From the NCBI RefSeq assembly GCF_030848805.1, contig NC_092369.1, positions 10,887,199-10,951,198 of the forward strand: a stretch of 64,000 nucleotides of DNA, read 5' to 3'. The DNA comes from Temnothorax longispinosus (taxonomy: Eukaryota; Arthropoda; Insecta; Hymenoptera; Formicidae). The notes under the pieces are model-generated. The model was not told the DNA's origin. It made no database searches and was given only the letters and a program-made list of their open reading frames with translations. The translations under genes were made by a program, and so were the position numbers. Below are positions 25,325-36,400 of this stretch, piece by piece. The first letter of the stretch is position 1, and the number at the start of each line of letters is the position of its first letter.

Positions 25325-25430
25325 CCGTTTCTCTATTTTTCAACTATCTCTTTCCTTCTTTTTCTTCCTCCAACTCTTTCTGCTTCCCTCTCTCTTTCTC
25401 TCTCTTTTCCTTCTCTCTCCTCTCTATCTA
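25325..25430. repeat. Pyrimidine-rich tract with CTCTC runs
   Basis: About 100 nt of mostly C and T, ending in several CTCTCTTTC blocks. It is the same class of simple sequence as the other CT tracts in the window. Confidence 0.85.
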
Positions 25431-27320
25431 CCTTCCGTTTCGTATTTCATCGATAATATCGTTGCGATGGACGGCGGTCATCCCGTACTTTACATACTAA
25501 AAGCTTTTAGCCACGGTTATGGCCGCACACGATAGGATTGTGAGATAACTTATATTGCGTTTCCTTCACTATTTATTAGTTGTAAGTGCCTATTTATGAT
25601 AACTGTGATATATTGATCGGAATCCGCCCCATACCGCGTACGAGAGGCGATTTTAAAGCAAAAAATATCATTATACCGCTCATAACTTGATCTTGGACGG
25701 TAATCGAACACTAATTTACTAGTTATTTGTTTTATTACTGTTATAACGTAGATGTTAAATTTGTGCGTGGTAATTTGAGCAGTGCTATATATTTTGCTCC
25801 TAATTAAGGCGAAATAGCTTTCATAACCATTAATAAATCAATGATCAATTTGACTGCTTCGTAATAACAGTAGCGATGTTTGCGACGTAAACAATAATAG
25901 TTTTGCATAAGCTATCTTAATTATCGCTACGTATTTGCCATTTAAAAGTAAGTATTAATATTTATAATTCATCTTCTTCAATGTTCAATGTATATAAAAG
26001 ATAATTTGGATTTTATATACGGGTGAGAGTAATTAATGTTGGCCTGCATTAAACTTGAACCTTTGCATATAAATTTACAATTATATACCGAATCAATATT
26101 AATTAATTTATATTATATTAATTTATTAATTAATAATAATTAGTATTATTTCGTGAAAATTTGTAGGGGGGGGTAGAAATTATAAACGTGTAAATGAGAA
26201 GGAGGAAAATGTGTATTACGTAATTATTAGGCGAATACATTATTGCATAGCGTCAACGTAAACTTTAGAATGAATGCGAATTTCAAGCAGCACGTACGCA
26301 AAATTATGCAAGACCGCCCTTTGTTGCTAACGTATACCATTAGCTAACTACTTCATACAGTTAACATAGATGCTGCATCATTAATTTAATCCATGTTCGA
26401 CTTCGTACGTCGGTATGTGCATAATCCTTAAGCTATGGCGTTGCCCATACCTTAACCGGGACGGGATGGTACATTACCAAAGTCGGCGCAACTTACTTCG
26501 TTCAACTAATAATTGATCTATAAAGTGCTCCCCGGGCTTTAAAGTTTCTTAAGTCAACTTTTCACTTGCGGCGGTATGAAAAGATGCACTCCGGTCTAAT
26601 GAAATTTCGATGGATTTGTGAGAAGGACGCGCTCGAGTAGCCTCGCGGTATTCGTAATTTGATATTCCTTAAATTCTTAGTGAATATCATAATCAGGATT
26701 CGCACTGGCCGCTCACCTTATAGGCGGAATGAAGATGCGCGCGCGTTAGAAATTCTCCAAGCTTCTCGTTCTATTATGCGAAACAGAACTTTCGTCTTCA
26801 GTTTAATCTATCGCGGCTCACTCGCGATACGATGCATTTTAAAAGATCCGCTTAGGCGTACCTGATTTATCTCTCGAGATTTCAACGAGAGAATTTTCGC
26901 AGGATTTTGTTTATGTAATTCGAGACGCTGATTGCGTCTTGCCATGCGTGTATGTCGCAAAATGTACATAATTACAATCTTGCCTTAATTTAAACTACGG
27001 TACAAACATGATATTCGGCGACTTAGCGATATGCTGCTCGACAACGAAACTGCGCTAAATTGCGAGGAAACTCGAGAGTACACTAGGAAGCATCAGCGCG
27101 TTTAATTTGTCTTATTGTTGACTATATAAAAACACAACGATTTATTCGAAAACATGATTTATCGTCTGTAATTTGCAAATTGACTGGAAAAAAGGTAACA
27201 ATATTTCTGATAATCTGGTTTAATCGCAATGTAAAAGTTTTTGTGCACCTATTGAGTAATAGCTAAATTATATTTAGAATATATTTTGACGTTTGTATGT
27301 GTTGCGTATAAATTGCGTAT

Positions 27321-27333
27321 TTTATATATATAA

Positions 27334-27366
<33 letters not shown>
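27321..27366. repeat. (TA)n microsatellite
   Basis: An interrupted TA run with at least thirteen consecutive TA units, within AT-rich sequence. Confidence 0.95.
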
Positions 27367-27368
<2 letters not shown>

Positions 27369-27795
27369 CAGAATATGAAAATTTTAATAGGTATTGTGTA
27401 CCTAGATGCGATACATATCAGATTAAAAAATGTCACCACGATAATCAGAATTTCTTTCGGGAAAGTCGACAAGATCGTAAGTACAGTTTCTTCCTCCACA
27501 GTTGCTTACTTACAGCGCTCAGTTTTCGATGTTATCAGGATGAGGTTTTAATTAACTTGGCAAAGTAAAATTGCCGCTGCCGTGGAATGTGGGGTTCTCC
27601 CACAATCTCATTTCTAAACTCTTGCACCTCATTGTAAAAATAGGTTCTCAATGACTTCGTCGTTATTCAATAATTGAGGAAAGCAGTTTTTTTTAAAGCA
27701 GCTTATTAGCGAGAGCATTATTTTTGTTCGTATTATGAAGTAGATTACGAAAGCGGATTTATCTTATATATCTGTATATACAGGTCAGGTATATA

Positions 27796-27902
27796 CATTT
27801 ATTGTGTACTCTCTAAATCTGAATCAGTGAACAGTACTGCTGAATCACTGACTATTCACTGATTCAGATTTAGAGAGATATATTATATATACACAATAAA
27901 TG
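27796..27902. mobile_element. Fold-back with 36-bp perfect arms and a 12-nt one-sided insert
   Basis: Left arm 27796-27831 and right arm 27855-27902 pair perfectly over 13 bp (CATTTATTGTGTA) and 23 bp (CTCTCTAAATCTGAATCAGTG and so on). They are interrupted only on the right by a 12-nt TA-rich segment. The loop contains a third copy of CTGAATCA. Perfect arms with a clean one-sided insert suggest a young fold-back element or recent inverted duplication. No target duplication is obvious and nothing is encoded. Confidence 0.85.
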
Positions 27903-28127
27903 AAGAAAACTTTTTTAGCGTTTCTTTCTTATGTATCAAAGGAACTACAAAAAGTTTTTCTCCGGTTGATTAATTTTTGTACAAGAAAAAATTGATTACA
28001 ATATTCAAGATAAATTTAATATCGTATTTCAGTATTCAAAAATCTTGATATTTCAAACAAATAGAATATAATATAATTGTTCTTCAGCGTATGAATGTAT
28101 AATGACATTAGTATAATACGTTATTTT

Positions 28128-28402
28128 GACAACTAGTTTCCTTTCATCGATTACGTAACCAACATTTTTTTATCGTATCGTTTGAACTGCTGCTCTCGTC
28201 ACGTTAAAGTTATTTCGATCTGACAACTACGTTTCCTTTCATCGATTACGTAACCAACATTTTTTTTATCGTATTGTTTGAACTGCTGCTCTCGTCACGT
28301 TAAAGTTATTTCGATCTGACAACTACTTTTCTTTCATCGATCACGTAACCAACATTTTTTTTTATCGTATTGTTTGAACCGTTGCTCTCGTCACGTTAAA
28401 GT
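28128..28402. repeat. Three-copy tandem repeat, unit about 93-96 bp
   Basis: Three head-to-tail units start with TGACAACTA at 28128, 28221 and 28317. Each contains CATCGATTACGTAACCAACA (one change in copy 3), a T run of 7, 8 and 9 Ts that accounts for part of the length difference, GTTTGAACTGCTGCTCTCGT (copy 3 differs) and CACGTTAAAGT. The third unit stops short at 28402. Conservation is high across units, including the non-repetitive parts, so the array is recent or maintained. No open frame spans it. Confidence 0.95.
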
Positions 28403-28749
28403 GTCTCCGACTCAGGAGATGTGCAGCGAAGTGACGGGCGCTGTCACCGCCACAATAGATTCTGTCGAAAAGGCAGCGTGCCGTGGCGGACGGCGGTTTG
28501 GCGGATCTATTTTACAGAAAATGTGATTCATGAATACGTGGCACAACTCACTACCGGGATTTCCGTAAATGCGAAACTCATGAGTATCGGCCCGTGAAGA
28601 AAGAACGGAAAGGCATCAGTTGGTATTGAATTTAGGTATTGGTTCAAATGAATTCGTGTTGGTACAGGGAGATTATAAAGGAGAGGCACTTACTCAGAAT
28701 GTTGAGTGATAAAAGACGCTGGAAAATATGTTGGAACCACAGTTCAATG

Positions 28750-28763
28750 GAGACAAGGAGAGG

Positions 28764-28805
<42 letters not shown>

Positions 28806-28828
28806 GGGGGAGGGATAAAAAGAGCGAG

Positions 28829-28882
<54 letters not shown>
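28750..28882. repeat. (GA)n homopurine tract, two long runs
   Basis: GA runs at 28770-28803 and 28841-28880 are joined by a G- and A-rich linker, giving about 130 nt with almost no pyrimidines on the plus strand. It lies about 350 bp downstream of the three-copy tandem repeat. Confidence 0.96.
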
Positions 28883-28883
<1 letters not shown>

Positions 28884-29166
28884 GTGGAAGCTGGGACAAG
28901 GTGAAGTGATCGTTTGAGTTAAGCGTTCTTATGGAAATTCTAAAGTAATATTCTGCAAAGCATTCAAGTCAAGGCGAGCGCACGCGAAATCTGCGTAATG
29001 AAAGCTTCTCACAAGACGGCGGAATGATGAAGAAATTTCCATTACTTTGATCTGCACCGTACCGTATGTGAAATACGGGTAAGAGTGTACGCCGTGAAAC
29101 TCGCGAAAAGCCCTACGCGACGGTAAAGAACGACGGAGGCGATCTCAACAGTTTTCGAAAGTTGAT

Positions 29167-29201
29167 AGTGAGAACTTCGATGAGAGAGAGAAGTTCTCAC
29201 T
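29167..29201. repeat. Perfect 12-bp hairpin
   Basis: AGTGAGAACTTC at 29167-29178 and GAAGTTCTCACT at 29190-29201 are exact reverse complements around an 11-nt GA-rich loop. It is too short for a typical pre-miRNA, and function is unknown. Confidence 0.7.
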
Positions 29202-29798
29202 TCACTCGCGCCGAAGCTCTCTTACCTCGGGTCGTCTTTTTTTATCTCCCCCCTCGCAAAGCCAGATTTTTAACGGAGATTGCACGACATTTCAAGGATA
29301 ATCTACCTCGAGCAGATTTATGTGTTAAATGCCAGTGGCTAGTCATTGAAATTAAATGCTCTTCTCTGTTATGCATGGCCGGTTCGGTATTGCGGCCCTG
29401 ATGAAATGCAATCAATAAATCTCTCAGTGAAATTTCAGAATATCATGAGATATAATGATTTGTTCGTAAACATACGACTGAAATCATTTCCCGTGTGTAG
29501 CACAATATTTCACATGACACGTATCATTAAACCTGCATAATTCGATTAATGAAGTATTGACGAGTATTGATTAAAAGTGATACGTGATAACATTTAACAG
29601 TATTATGCCAGGCGGTTAATGGCGTTGCTTTATCGACTCTCACTCGCTGTACATATCTGTTTTTATCAGAAGTGTCGAGGGACGTAATTAAAAACGATCG
29701 ACCGTTATTTCACGGCCGTAGCTCCCTGGATAAAAGTCGTACCGTTTCTTTCTTAATGCATCGGTAATTTCCCGGAATGCACAATGCACTCGTTGCGA

Positions 29799-29813
29799 TA
29801 CGCCAGGTAAGTA
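29799..29813 (+). promoter_or_regulatory. Isolated maximal 5' splice-site motif
   Basis: TACGCCAGGTAAGTA is complementary over 15 nt to the 5' end of U1 snRNA as I know it, well beyond the usual nine. The candidate exon upstream, entered after the acceptor-like TTTTTATCAG ending about 29669, is closed in all three frames. If used, it would end a non-coding or cryptic exon. It may equally be chance or a short U1-derived fragment on the other strand. Confidence 0.3.
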
Positions 29814-29950
29814 CAATGCAGACTTGAAGAATATCGGTCCGTTTTATCGGAGGGAACCATGGATATTGCGAGACATGCACAATTCAACGTGCAAAATTTT
29901 AAGTACCATCTCGACGCGAAAAGGAAAGAAACACTTGAGCTCTTGTTCCG

Positions 29951-29951
29951 T

Positions 29952-29986
<35 letters not shown>

Positions 29987-30016
29987 TTCTCTCTCTCTCT
30001 CTCTCTTCCTTTCTTC
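29951..30016. repeat. (CT)n microsatellite
   Basis: CT run interrupted by CTTT steps. Open frames across it read Ser/Leu/Phe repeats. Confidence 0.95.
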
Positions 30017-33000
30017 ATTTCATCATCTTTCCGGCCTTATCTTCCTCACCTCTCGCTCATTCTTCGCGCGAGGGAACTCTTCACGGAAGCATAATAAAAT
30101 TTCCGTAGAGAAAACGGCGGGCGGTGCGACGGATACCGAGTGGAATTTCCTTGTCTCCTTCTCGAGACAGAAGCTCTTGAGATGTCGCCTTATTACAAGG
30201 TTTCTTTCTTTTTTCCGTGTTATTCTTGTTGCGTAGTGCGGCGAGAAAAAGTTTTGTTGATTCCGTAAATTCATCTTGCTTTAACGTAGTTTTAATACAG
30301 CCGAGTTTTCTCTCCCGCGAGATTTGACAATTAATTAGATATATTGCGATTTCGTGAGAGAATTTTTTCATCGTCGTGCCGCTCGCTCATTCATCCGCAT
30401 AATACCCATACATGGCTGCCCCGTAAAATTGAATTTAAATTCAATGACGGATTCCTCCATCAATTTGGATTTTTTTCTTGATAAGAATGTAAAAGTATCG
30501 GAAATTTCGGCGCAATTTAAAATGAAAGGCAGTTGACAAATTTGGTTTCTACATAACGAATTGATAACAAAGTCTTTTTTTTTTTTAATTTTAATTTTTT
30601 ATAATAGAATCTTGATTTCTAAAAAATTTGTTATATCGACAATTGGAAAACTGCGTGATAATCGATGACTCTTTCAACTTTTCAATGGATTTCAATAACT
30701 TTGATAAAGATTCTGCCATTAATTTAATGTAGTAGAAATTATATTTCCGATTATTGGATATATAACGATATAAAAATTCGAACATCGACAAAAACGAGCG
30801 ATTTGCGCTGGCAAGTAATCTAGTATAGGAGCTGATAGCCACCAGGTATTGTCCGTAAAATTCGATTTGCATGTAAGGATGACTATGTCAAAGAAGGTCC
30901 TTATAAAATCCCGTGTAGTCATAGACAGTTTAAGCTTATAGTGCTTCGTGGTATCAGCAGTCTTTGATCGGTAGTAACGTCGATGTACATAGATAAAATC
31001 AGACACATCGTCTACGGACGTTCTTAGTCAGCACGAAGATAAGTAACGTTGTGATACGTTAACATACATGGATGTAATTTAAAGTATAAATTATTCATAA
31101 TTGCGTTGAAAGGAATGCGCTGTATCTTGCACAATTTGTATAAAGTAGGAGTTGAAAGGTGTATCAATTGTTCTTTTATATCAGTAGCTTAATTCACTTT
31201 CTCTCGCATAAACGTGAGAGCATTATTACGAACAAAGAACGGACAACATTTAATCAAGTTGAGAAAGGAACTATATAATACAACGTAAAAGAAATGAAAA
31301 GATTAGATTCTTAGATCTGATGTAATCAGTAATGGCTTTAAAATAGTAACGCCAAAGATTGTTTTTTTGTTTTTATCGTTTTCTTTTAATACAATCGAAT
31401 AAAGACTATCGAAGGGATATTATAAAGTCGCAATTGCTCCAAGAAATTGGACAGTTTCGATGAACACAATCTTGCACGACCAGAGTTTTTACGGACGGTT
31501 GTCAAACAGGACGAGCCTTCGACGGAATCGACTCTTGCGTCATCGAGATGTATGAGCGTATCAGCCAGTAGGAAATCACGGGAGCTTAATGGAACTTAAC
31601 TTCGAATCGGGGAAGGTTTCAAATCGATGTAATTACGGCTTTTTTCCACGATTACAAGGACGAAGATCGCCCGAGGAGGTTTTCGGCTCCGAACGAGCAA
31701 GAAGTCAAGTTTTCTATCCGGGTAAAAACTAATGTAATTGATGAAGTTGTGTACCGAGAGAAGAGATAGTAATTCCGGAGTTGAAGCATCTCGTGATACG
31801 GGACGACAAGAATTTGACCTGAAATCCGAGAATCGCTGGACAAGTAAACGAGAACGCTGCAACGTGTACGTGTATACACGCGCTTACTCGTCGACGTGCT
31901 ACGATACGTATCGTTTAGACGATCATCGCTCTGCATTCCTGCCAAAGCGCCGAACGACGGGCATACCTTTCGCTTCGCGAATCAGATCTCGCGAATAATG
32001 ACTTGGCTGATAGTGCCACGCTGATCAAGAGAGAGCGGAGAGAAATTTACATGTTACTCGGCGCTCGAGAAGTTAGGGGCGCCCGAATGACGAACACATA
32101 CACTTGGCGCGCGTACATTCTGCCGAGATAAGATGACGCATGCGCGCATGTATATTCTAACAACTGTTGTTACGATTTTCCGCTTCGTTACATGTTAACG
32201 TAATATCGCATGATATAAGCACGCCCGGCCACAGATGCCGGTATATATTATATTTTGTATGCTCGTAGATATATTATGCGATTAACTCGCTTTCTTACGA
32301 TTACAGTTCTGTATGAGCAATTCCAGGCACTCTATACGTTGCAAACCATAACGTGCGGATTATAAAAAAGGCGCGCGAGCGTGATATAGCGTCTCTCGCC
32401 GTAAATGCGTTATTGAGCGGCGCATATACGATTTAGTATCAGATCGTGCGTGCGGAGATTAATGAAACCGGTAACTTCAGAGGATCGTCTCTCTCAAATA
32501 AGAATCACGCGAGCGCGGCCGGGATTATCATAGAAGTGTAGCAGGATTCCCGCTACTTTGTTCGAGGGTTGCTCCGAGTTACGGAAGGAGCGAAAATTGT
32601 ATAGCGCGCGCGTGAAATCGCGAGTGGCAGTACCAATCGGCGGTGGATAACAAATGGATGACACCGTTGAGTAACAGTGGCGGAAAGATAAGATCGCCCA
32701 GGCGCGTTTTACGGCCGCGGTATACGTATATGGGCGATCTCTTATGATAATCGCGCGGCGTCCGCGATCTCCTCCGTGGATTTGTATCCACGATAAGCCG
32801 TACGGATATGAATTAGAGGGCAAAATCGACGATCTGAAATTCAATAGTCGATAAATAACGTGTGCGGTAAATTCTGTAATCGGCGGTACACTGGATACCG
32901 CTTAAAGTCAACGGCCGTATACGTGTGAGAGATAAATACAGTCCGTTTTGAGATAGGCGCCACATCATGGACCACGGCAATCGCCTTTGCGTTTGTAGCA

Positions 33001-33181
33001 ATTACGCCTCTTGCCGAGAATCCGCCAAACCTTTCGGCGGCTAAGATGCCTTGCTTATCGTTCATAAACAATTACGGAGCAACGTTTGCAAACTCCCCCT
33101 AGTACTTGCCGGTTTCAATATACATTGCGTCATATATCGAACGTGGTTGTCAAAATAATAGGTATTTTATACTTATTCTTA

Positions 33182-33445
33182 TCTATATATAAACAAATGT
33201 CCTAACTGACTGACTGACTCATCAACGCCTAGTCCAAACCCCTAAATCTAGAAACATGAAATTCGGGGAGTATATTCCTTCCATAACGTAAGCACTCACT
33301 AAGAAGGGATTTTTAGAAATTCGACCCCTAAGAGAGTGAAAAGGGGTAAAATATGTTTTCACAGATTCCTCAATATCTCTTAGGCCCGATGAGATATCGA
33401 CTTGGTTTTTTATTTAAAGTAGTTACATACCGTAGCGAAGCATAG
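33182..33445. mobile_element. Short Helitron-like non-autonomous element (tentative)
   Basis: It begins after an A with TCTATATATAAACAAATGTC, followed by ACTGACTGACTGACTCATCA and CCCAAAC-like text, TAGAAACATGAAATTCGG, a GGGATTTTTAGAAATTCGACC block and AAAAGGGGTAAAAT. It ends GCGAAGCATAG before a T. This order of blocks matches a short repeat family I know from many insect genomes, whose ends (TC at the 5' side, CTAGT-like at the 3' side) resemble Helitrons. Here the 3' end is degenerate (ATAG, not CTAG). The class assignment rests on recall of the family, not on a search. Confidence 0.45.
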
Positions 33446-36400
33446 TATTTTATATGTTACAATGTAAAAGCTTTGTATACTTGCTTTGTTGTCGACGAGC
33501 ATGTTTCAAGTTCTCCATCGAAACAAACTCTCTTAAAAAGGAGATCAAAGCTTTCAAAAATTTTCCATCTTCGAGACAGAACAATCCGCGCGTTGCAGCT
33601 GTATTTTCTTATCGATCTCCATCGGCAAATACGGGATGTTCATTTTCAAGATAATATCGTGGGATAGTCACATCCCTTACGTAGCCATGATATTCTATTA
33701 GTTTGTCGTTTATATAACGCAGATTGGAAGCGTCAAGCCGCGTACGTATAGCGACACGTTGTGTCACGTCGTATTGACTGTCGAATGGATAGCGAGCTGC
33801 GGTAGAGGCGGAGGTTACCGAGCTCTCAATACAAACGCGCGCGGGGATATGCAATTCTTATGCAAACTGGCAGCGGTCCAAGCCTCGGTATTACGAGGTG
33901 TCAGTTGTGTCACCTCCCGAGACCCTCCACTCGATTTGAGTAGACTCAACCCACGACGTGCCTCGTTTCGTATCTGGATTGTCTCTCTCTCGTTTCTTTT
34001 ATACGCTTCTGTGTCTTCCTTCTCTCGTCGCGCCTCCTCTGTTGCTCGCAATTTTCCACCTTTCGCGTTTGCCTTGCGCTAGGATAAGATCCTTCACACT
34101 TTTTCTCTGGCGTGGTACACGGGCATAGACGAGTATGCGCGGGTAACAACCATGAGGTACGTGAATAAACGAATGCACGCACTCGTCCGGACTCGCGCTC
34201 TTAAGGGCGCGGGCAACAACGCTTGGTATTCTGAAAAATTTTATTCTTTTATCTCTCGCGGCATGACGAGGAATTTTCATTCATCCCTGACTCGGGGATT
34301 CGTGGAGATTGAAACTTTTTCTAGATTTAAACGTAAAATTTTTTAACTTTTGCGCTTGCATTACTTTGCATTTTTTAATTATGATATCTATGGAAAAAAT
34401 TTGCTTGTAATTATTTCTTAATTTTATTTTCATTTGTAAGTTTATAGTTTCTTCTTTTCTAATAAATATGAATAAAATCTTGATTCTAACAGTCAGCAAG
34501 TGTAACCAGCGCGGCACACCCACATACGCGCATATCCGCTTGTAACAAGACGAGTGTTCGTATGCACTGGGAGTGTGGTTCTACATTTGCGTTCGTTTAA
34601 TCGCGATGTTGCCGGGAAGAAAGGCCACTTTATCAGAACTCGAGAGCCTTGTATCCCCCTTAAAGCCGGCTCCCACGCGCTGTGAATTAGGGACGACGCG
34701 ACTACGATACAACAGGCCTCGCGCTGTCCTGTTAACCCATTAACCCTCGCAGGGCAGCCTCGTTAACCCGCCCCTCAGCGGTTGTTCGCCGGCTACTTTC
34801 AAGTTATGATCGTCTGGTCACGTTTCCTTCGGCCGCCGTGGGATCTCGCGTGGTCGAACCCGCCACACGAATGCGAGAGATCCGCGAGTACACGCGTGTG
34901 TCTTTGGAATCGTGAGAGTTGACGCGTGCGACTTATCTTCGATTCCACGAGCGTAAACTCGTGTATACGTATACACGCGCGCGCTCGGAGATAGAAAACC
35001 GCGCGAGCGCGCGCGGATTTGAAATTCATAGAAATAGCCACGCTCACGCCAAAAGAGATTTATGCATAATGCGAGAGTTTATCGTTGAAAGCATTCCCGT
35101 ACAGCCGTAATCTCACCTCGGTTTTTTTGCGCGCGGGAAAAAAGAATATAAACGACCCAACTTTGTACCGAAGGTGTGCTGCGTTTATTAATACATTACA
35201 TGGGGTTTCAGTGCCCGTGTCGCACGACTCGCACGACCGTAATCTGTTGACGAAAGTGGAAAGATGGATGTTATACCGGAATACTCTGCAATTTGTGTCA
35301 TCGCTTCTTTTAGCTTTTATATAAATAATGCAAGAGAAAGCTTAATTATAAACTAATTACAAACAGCTAGAAAAAGTTTTTCAGCGCGCGAAAACAACGC
35401 GTGGAGAAGTTATAAGATCTTTTTAAATAACCTTCGAGTCTTGCTTCGAGTTGTCTTATATTTTATGTATGAGGAAGAAAGATATTTATCATCTTCAAGA
35501 AGCATCATAAGCTACTTCGCAACAATATTTGAACTAGTACTACGATCATTTACTAAAAGGCATATTGATTTATCTCCACGCAGAAATACGAGAAGTTTAC
35601 TTTAAAGCCGCGTTTAGAACTTACTCTAGAATTTCTTTTTTGCCCCTTATTTTTTTTCTGCTCTGTCTCTAGATAATAACTACAGAATCCTACGCAAACT
35701 ACAAAATAATTATATATAACGTTTTATTAACACACTTAGCGTAAAGTGGTAAAGATTAAAGCGCTTAATGTGAAAAATTAATATGCAAAAGACTCGCTTT
35801 CTTTTTTTCATTGTTAAACATCGAAAATTGAATGAAACATTTAAAAACTGATAAACATTATGAAGTATTATTTCTTTATTTTTGCCTAAAGATAGTACAA
35901 GAAGATAGTCCAGTCGGCAACCATTTATGAAATATTCTATACATCGTGATTGTTTGCAAGATTAATAAGATATGATCTCTTATTGTCTTGAAGTAGAAAT
36001 GCAGGAACATTTGTATGAAATATTTAAGTACCGATGATTACCTTCCGTCGTTAGCGATTCACAGTAAGACACATCTCACTATATGCTCCGTTATTGGTTG
36101 TATACTCACGTGACACATAATAGGACGTAATGTACACAGTATCTATTTTGATCTATGTATCTATATATATATTCGATAGCTATATAATGCCACATATCTA
36201 TCACATGTGCGGTACGTGATAGGATATTCGCTTTCACTGATAATACTGAGGTATACAGGATAGACTGAGAATAAGCTCTATATTAGGCAAATGAGGTCGA
36301 ATTAGCTTTCCACTGTGATATTGCATTCATATTATATGTACAACACACAGTGCTATATATGTCCTATTCATATCAGTGGTAATGTACATCGATGTAAGTT

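Larger units (their letters stand above)
21703..27795. other. Non-coding region: CpG-rich to about 25.5 kb, then AT-rich
   Basis: No supported gene. The 22.3-25.3 kb part is CpG-rich and contains CA/TG/CG repeats. Its longest open frame (204 codons, minus strand, 22994-23608) reads through the TG/CG microsatellite as Thr/His/Arg repeats and is rejected. A perfect 8-bp palindrome with a 1-nt centre lies near 23619-23635. From 25.5 kb on it is AT-rich, with TTAATTAAT low complexity at 26095-26150 and the TA microsatellite at 27321-27366. Confidence 0.6.
28403..33181. other. Non-coding region with GA and CT tracts
   Basis: No supported gene. It holds the GA tract (28750-28882), a 12-bp hairpin (29167-29201), an isolated strong donor-like motif (29799-29813) and the CT tract (29951-30016). 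From 31.5 to 33.1 kb it is CpG-rich, with overlapping opposite-strand frames and no recognisable domain. Confidence 0.6.

Noticed and set aside
28128..28402. CRISPR-like array
   Set aside because: The whole 93-96-bp unit is repeated, with no unique spacers, in a eukaryotic context. It is a minisatellite.
29780..29815. U1 snRNA gene or pseudogene on the minus strand
   Set aside because: The match to the U1 5' end stops after 15 nt; the following sequence does not continue as U1.
30591..31006. Two overlapping minus-strand frames with hydrophobic, receptor-like stretches
   Set aside because: I considered a decayed chemoreceptor but could align no conserved motif in either frame.
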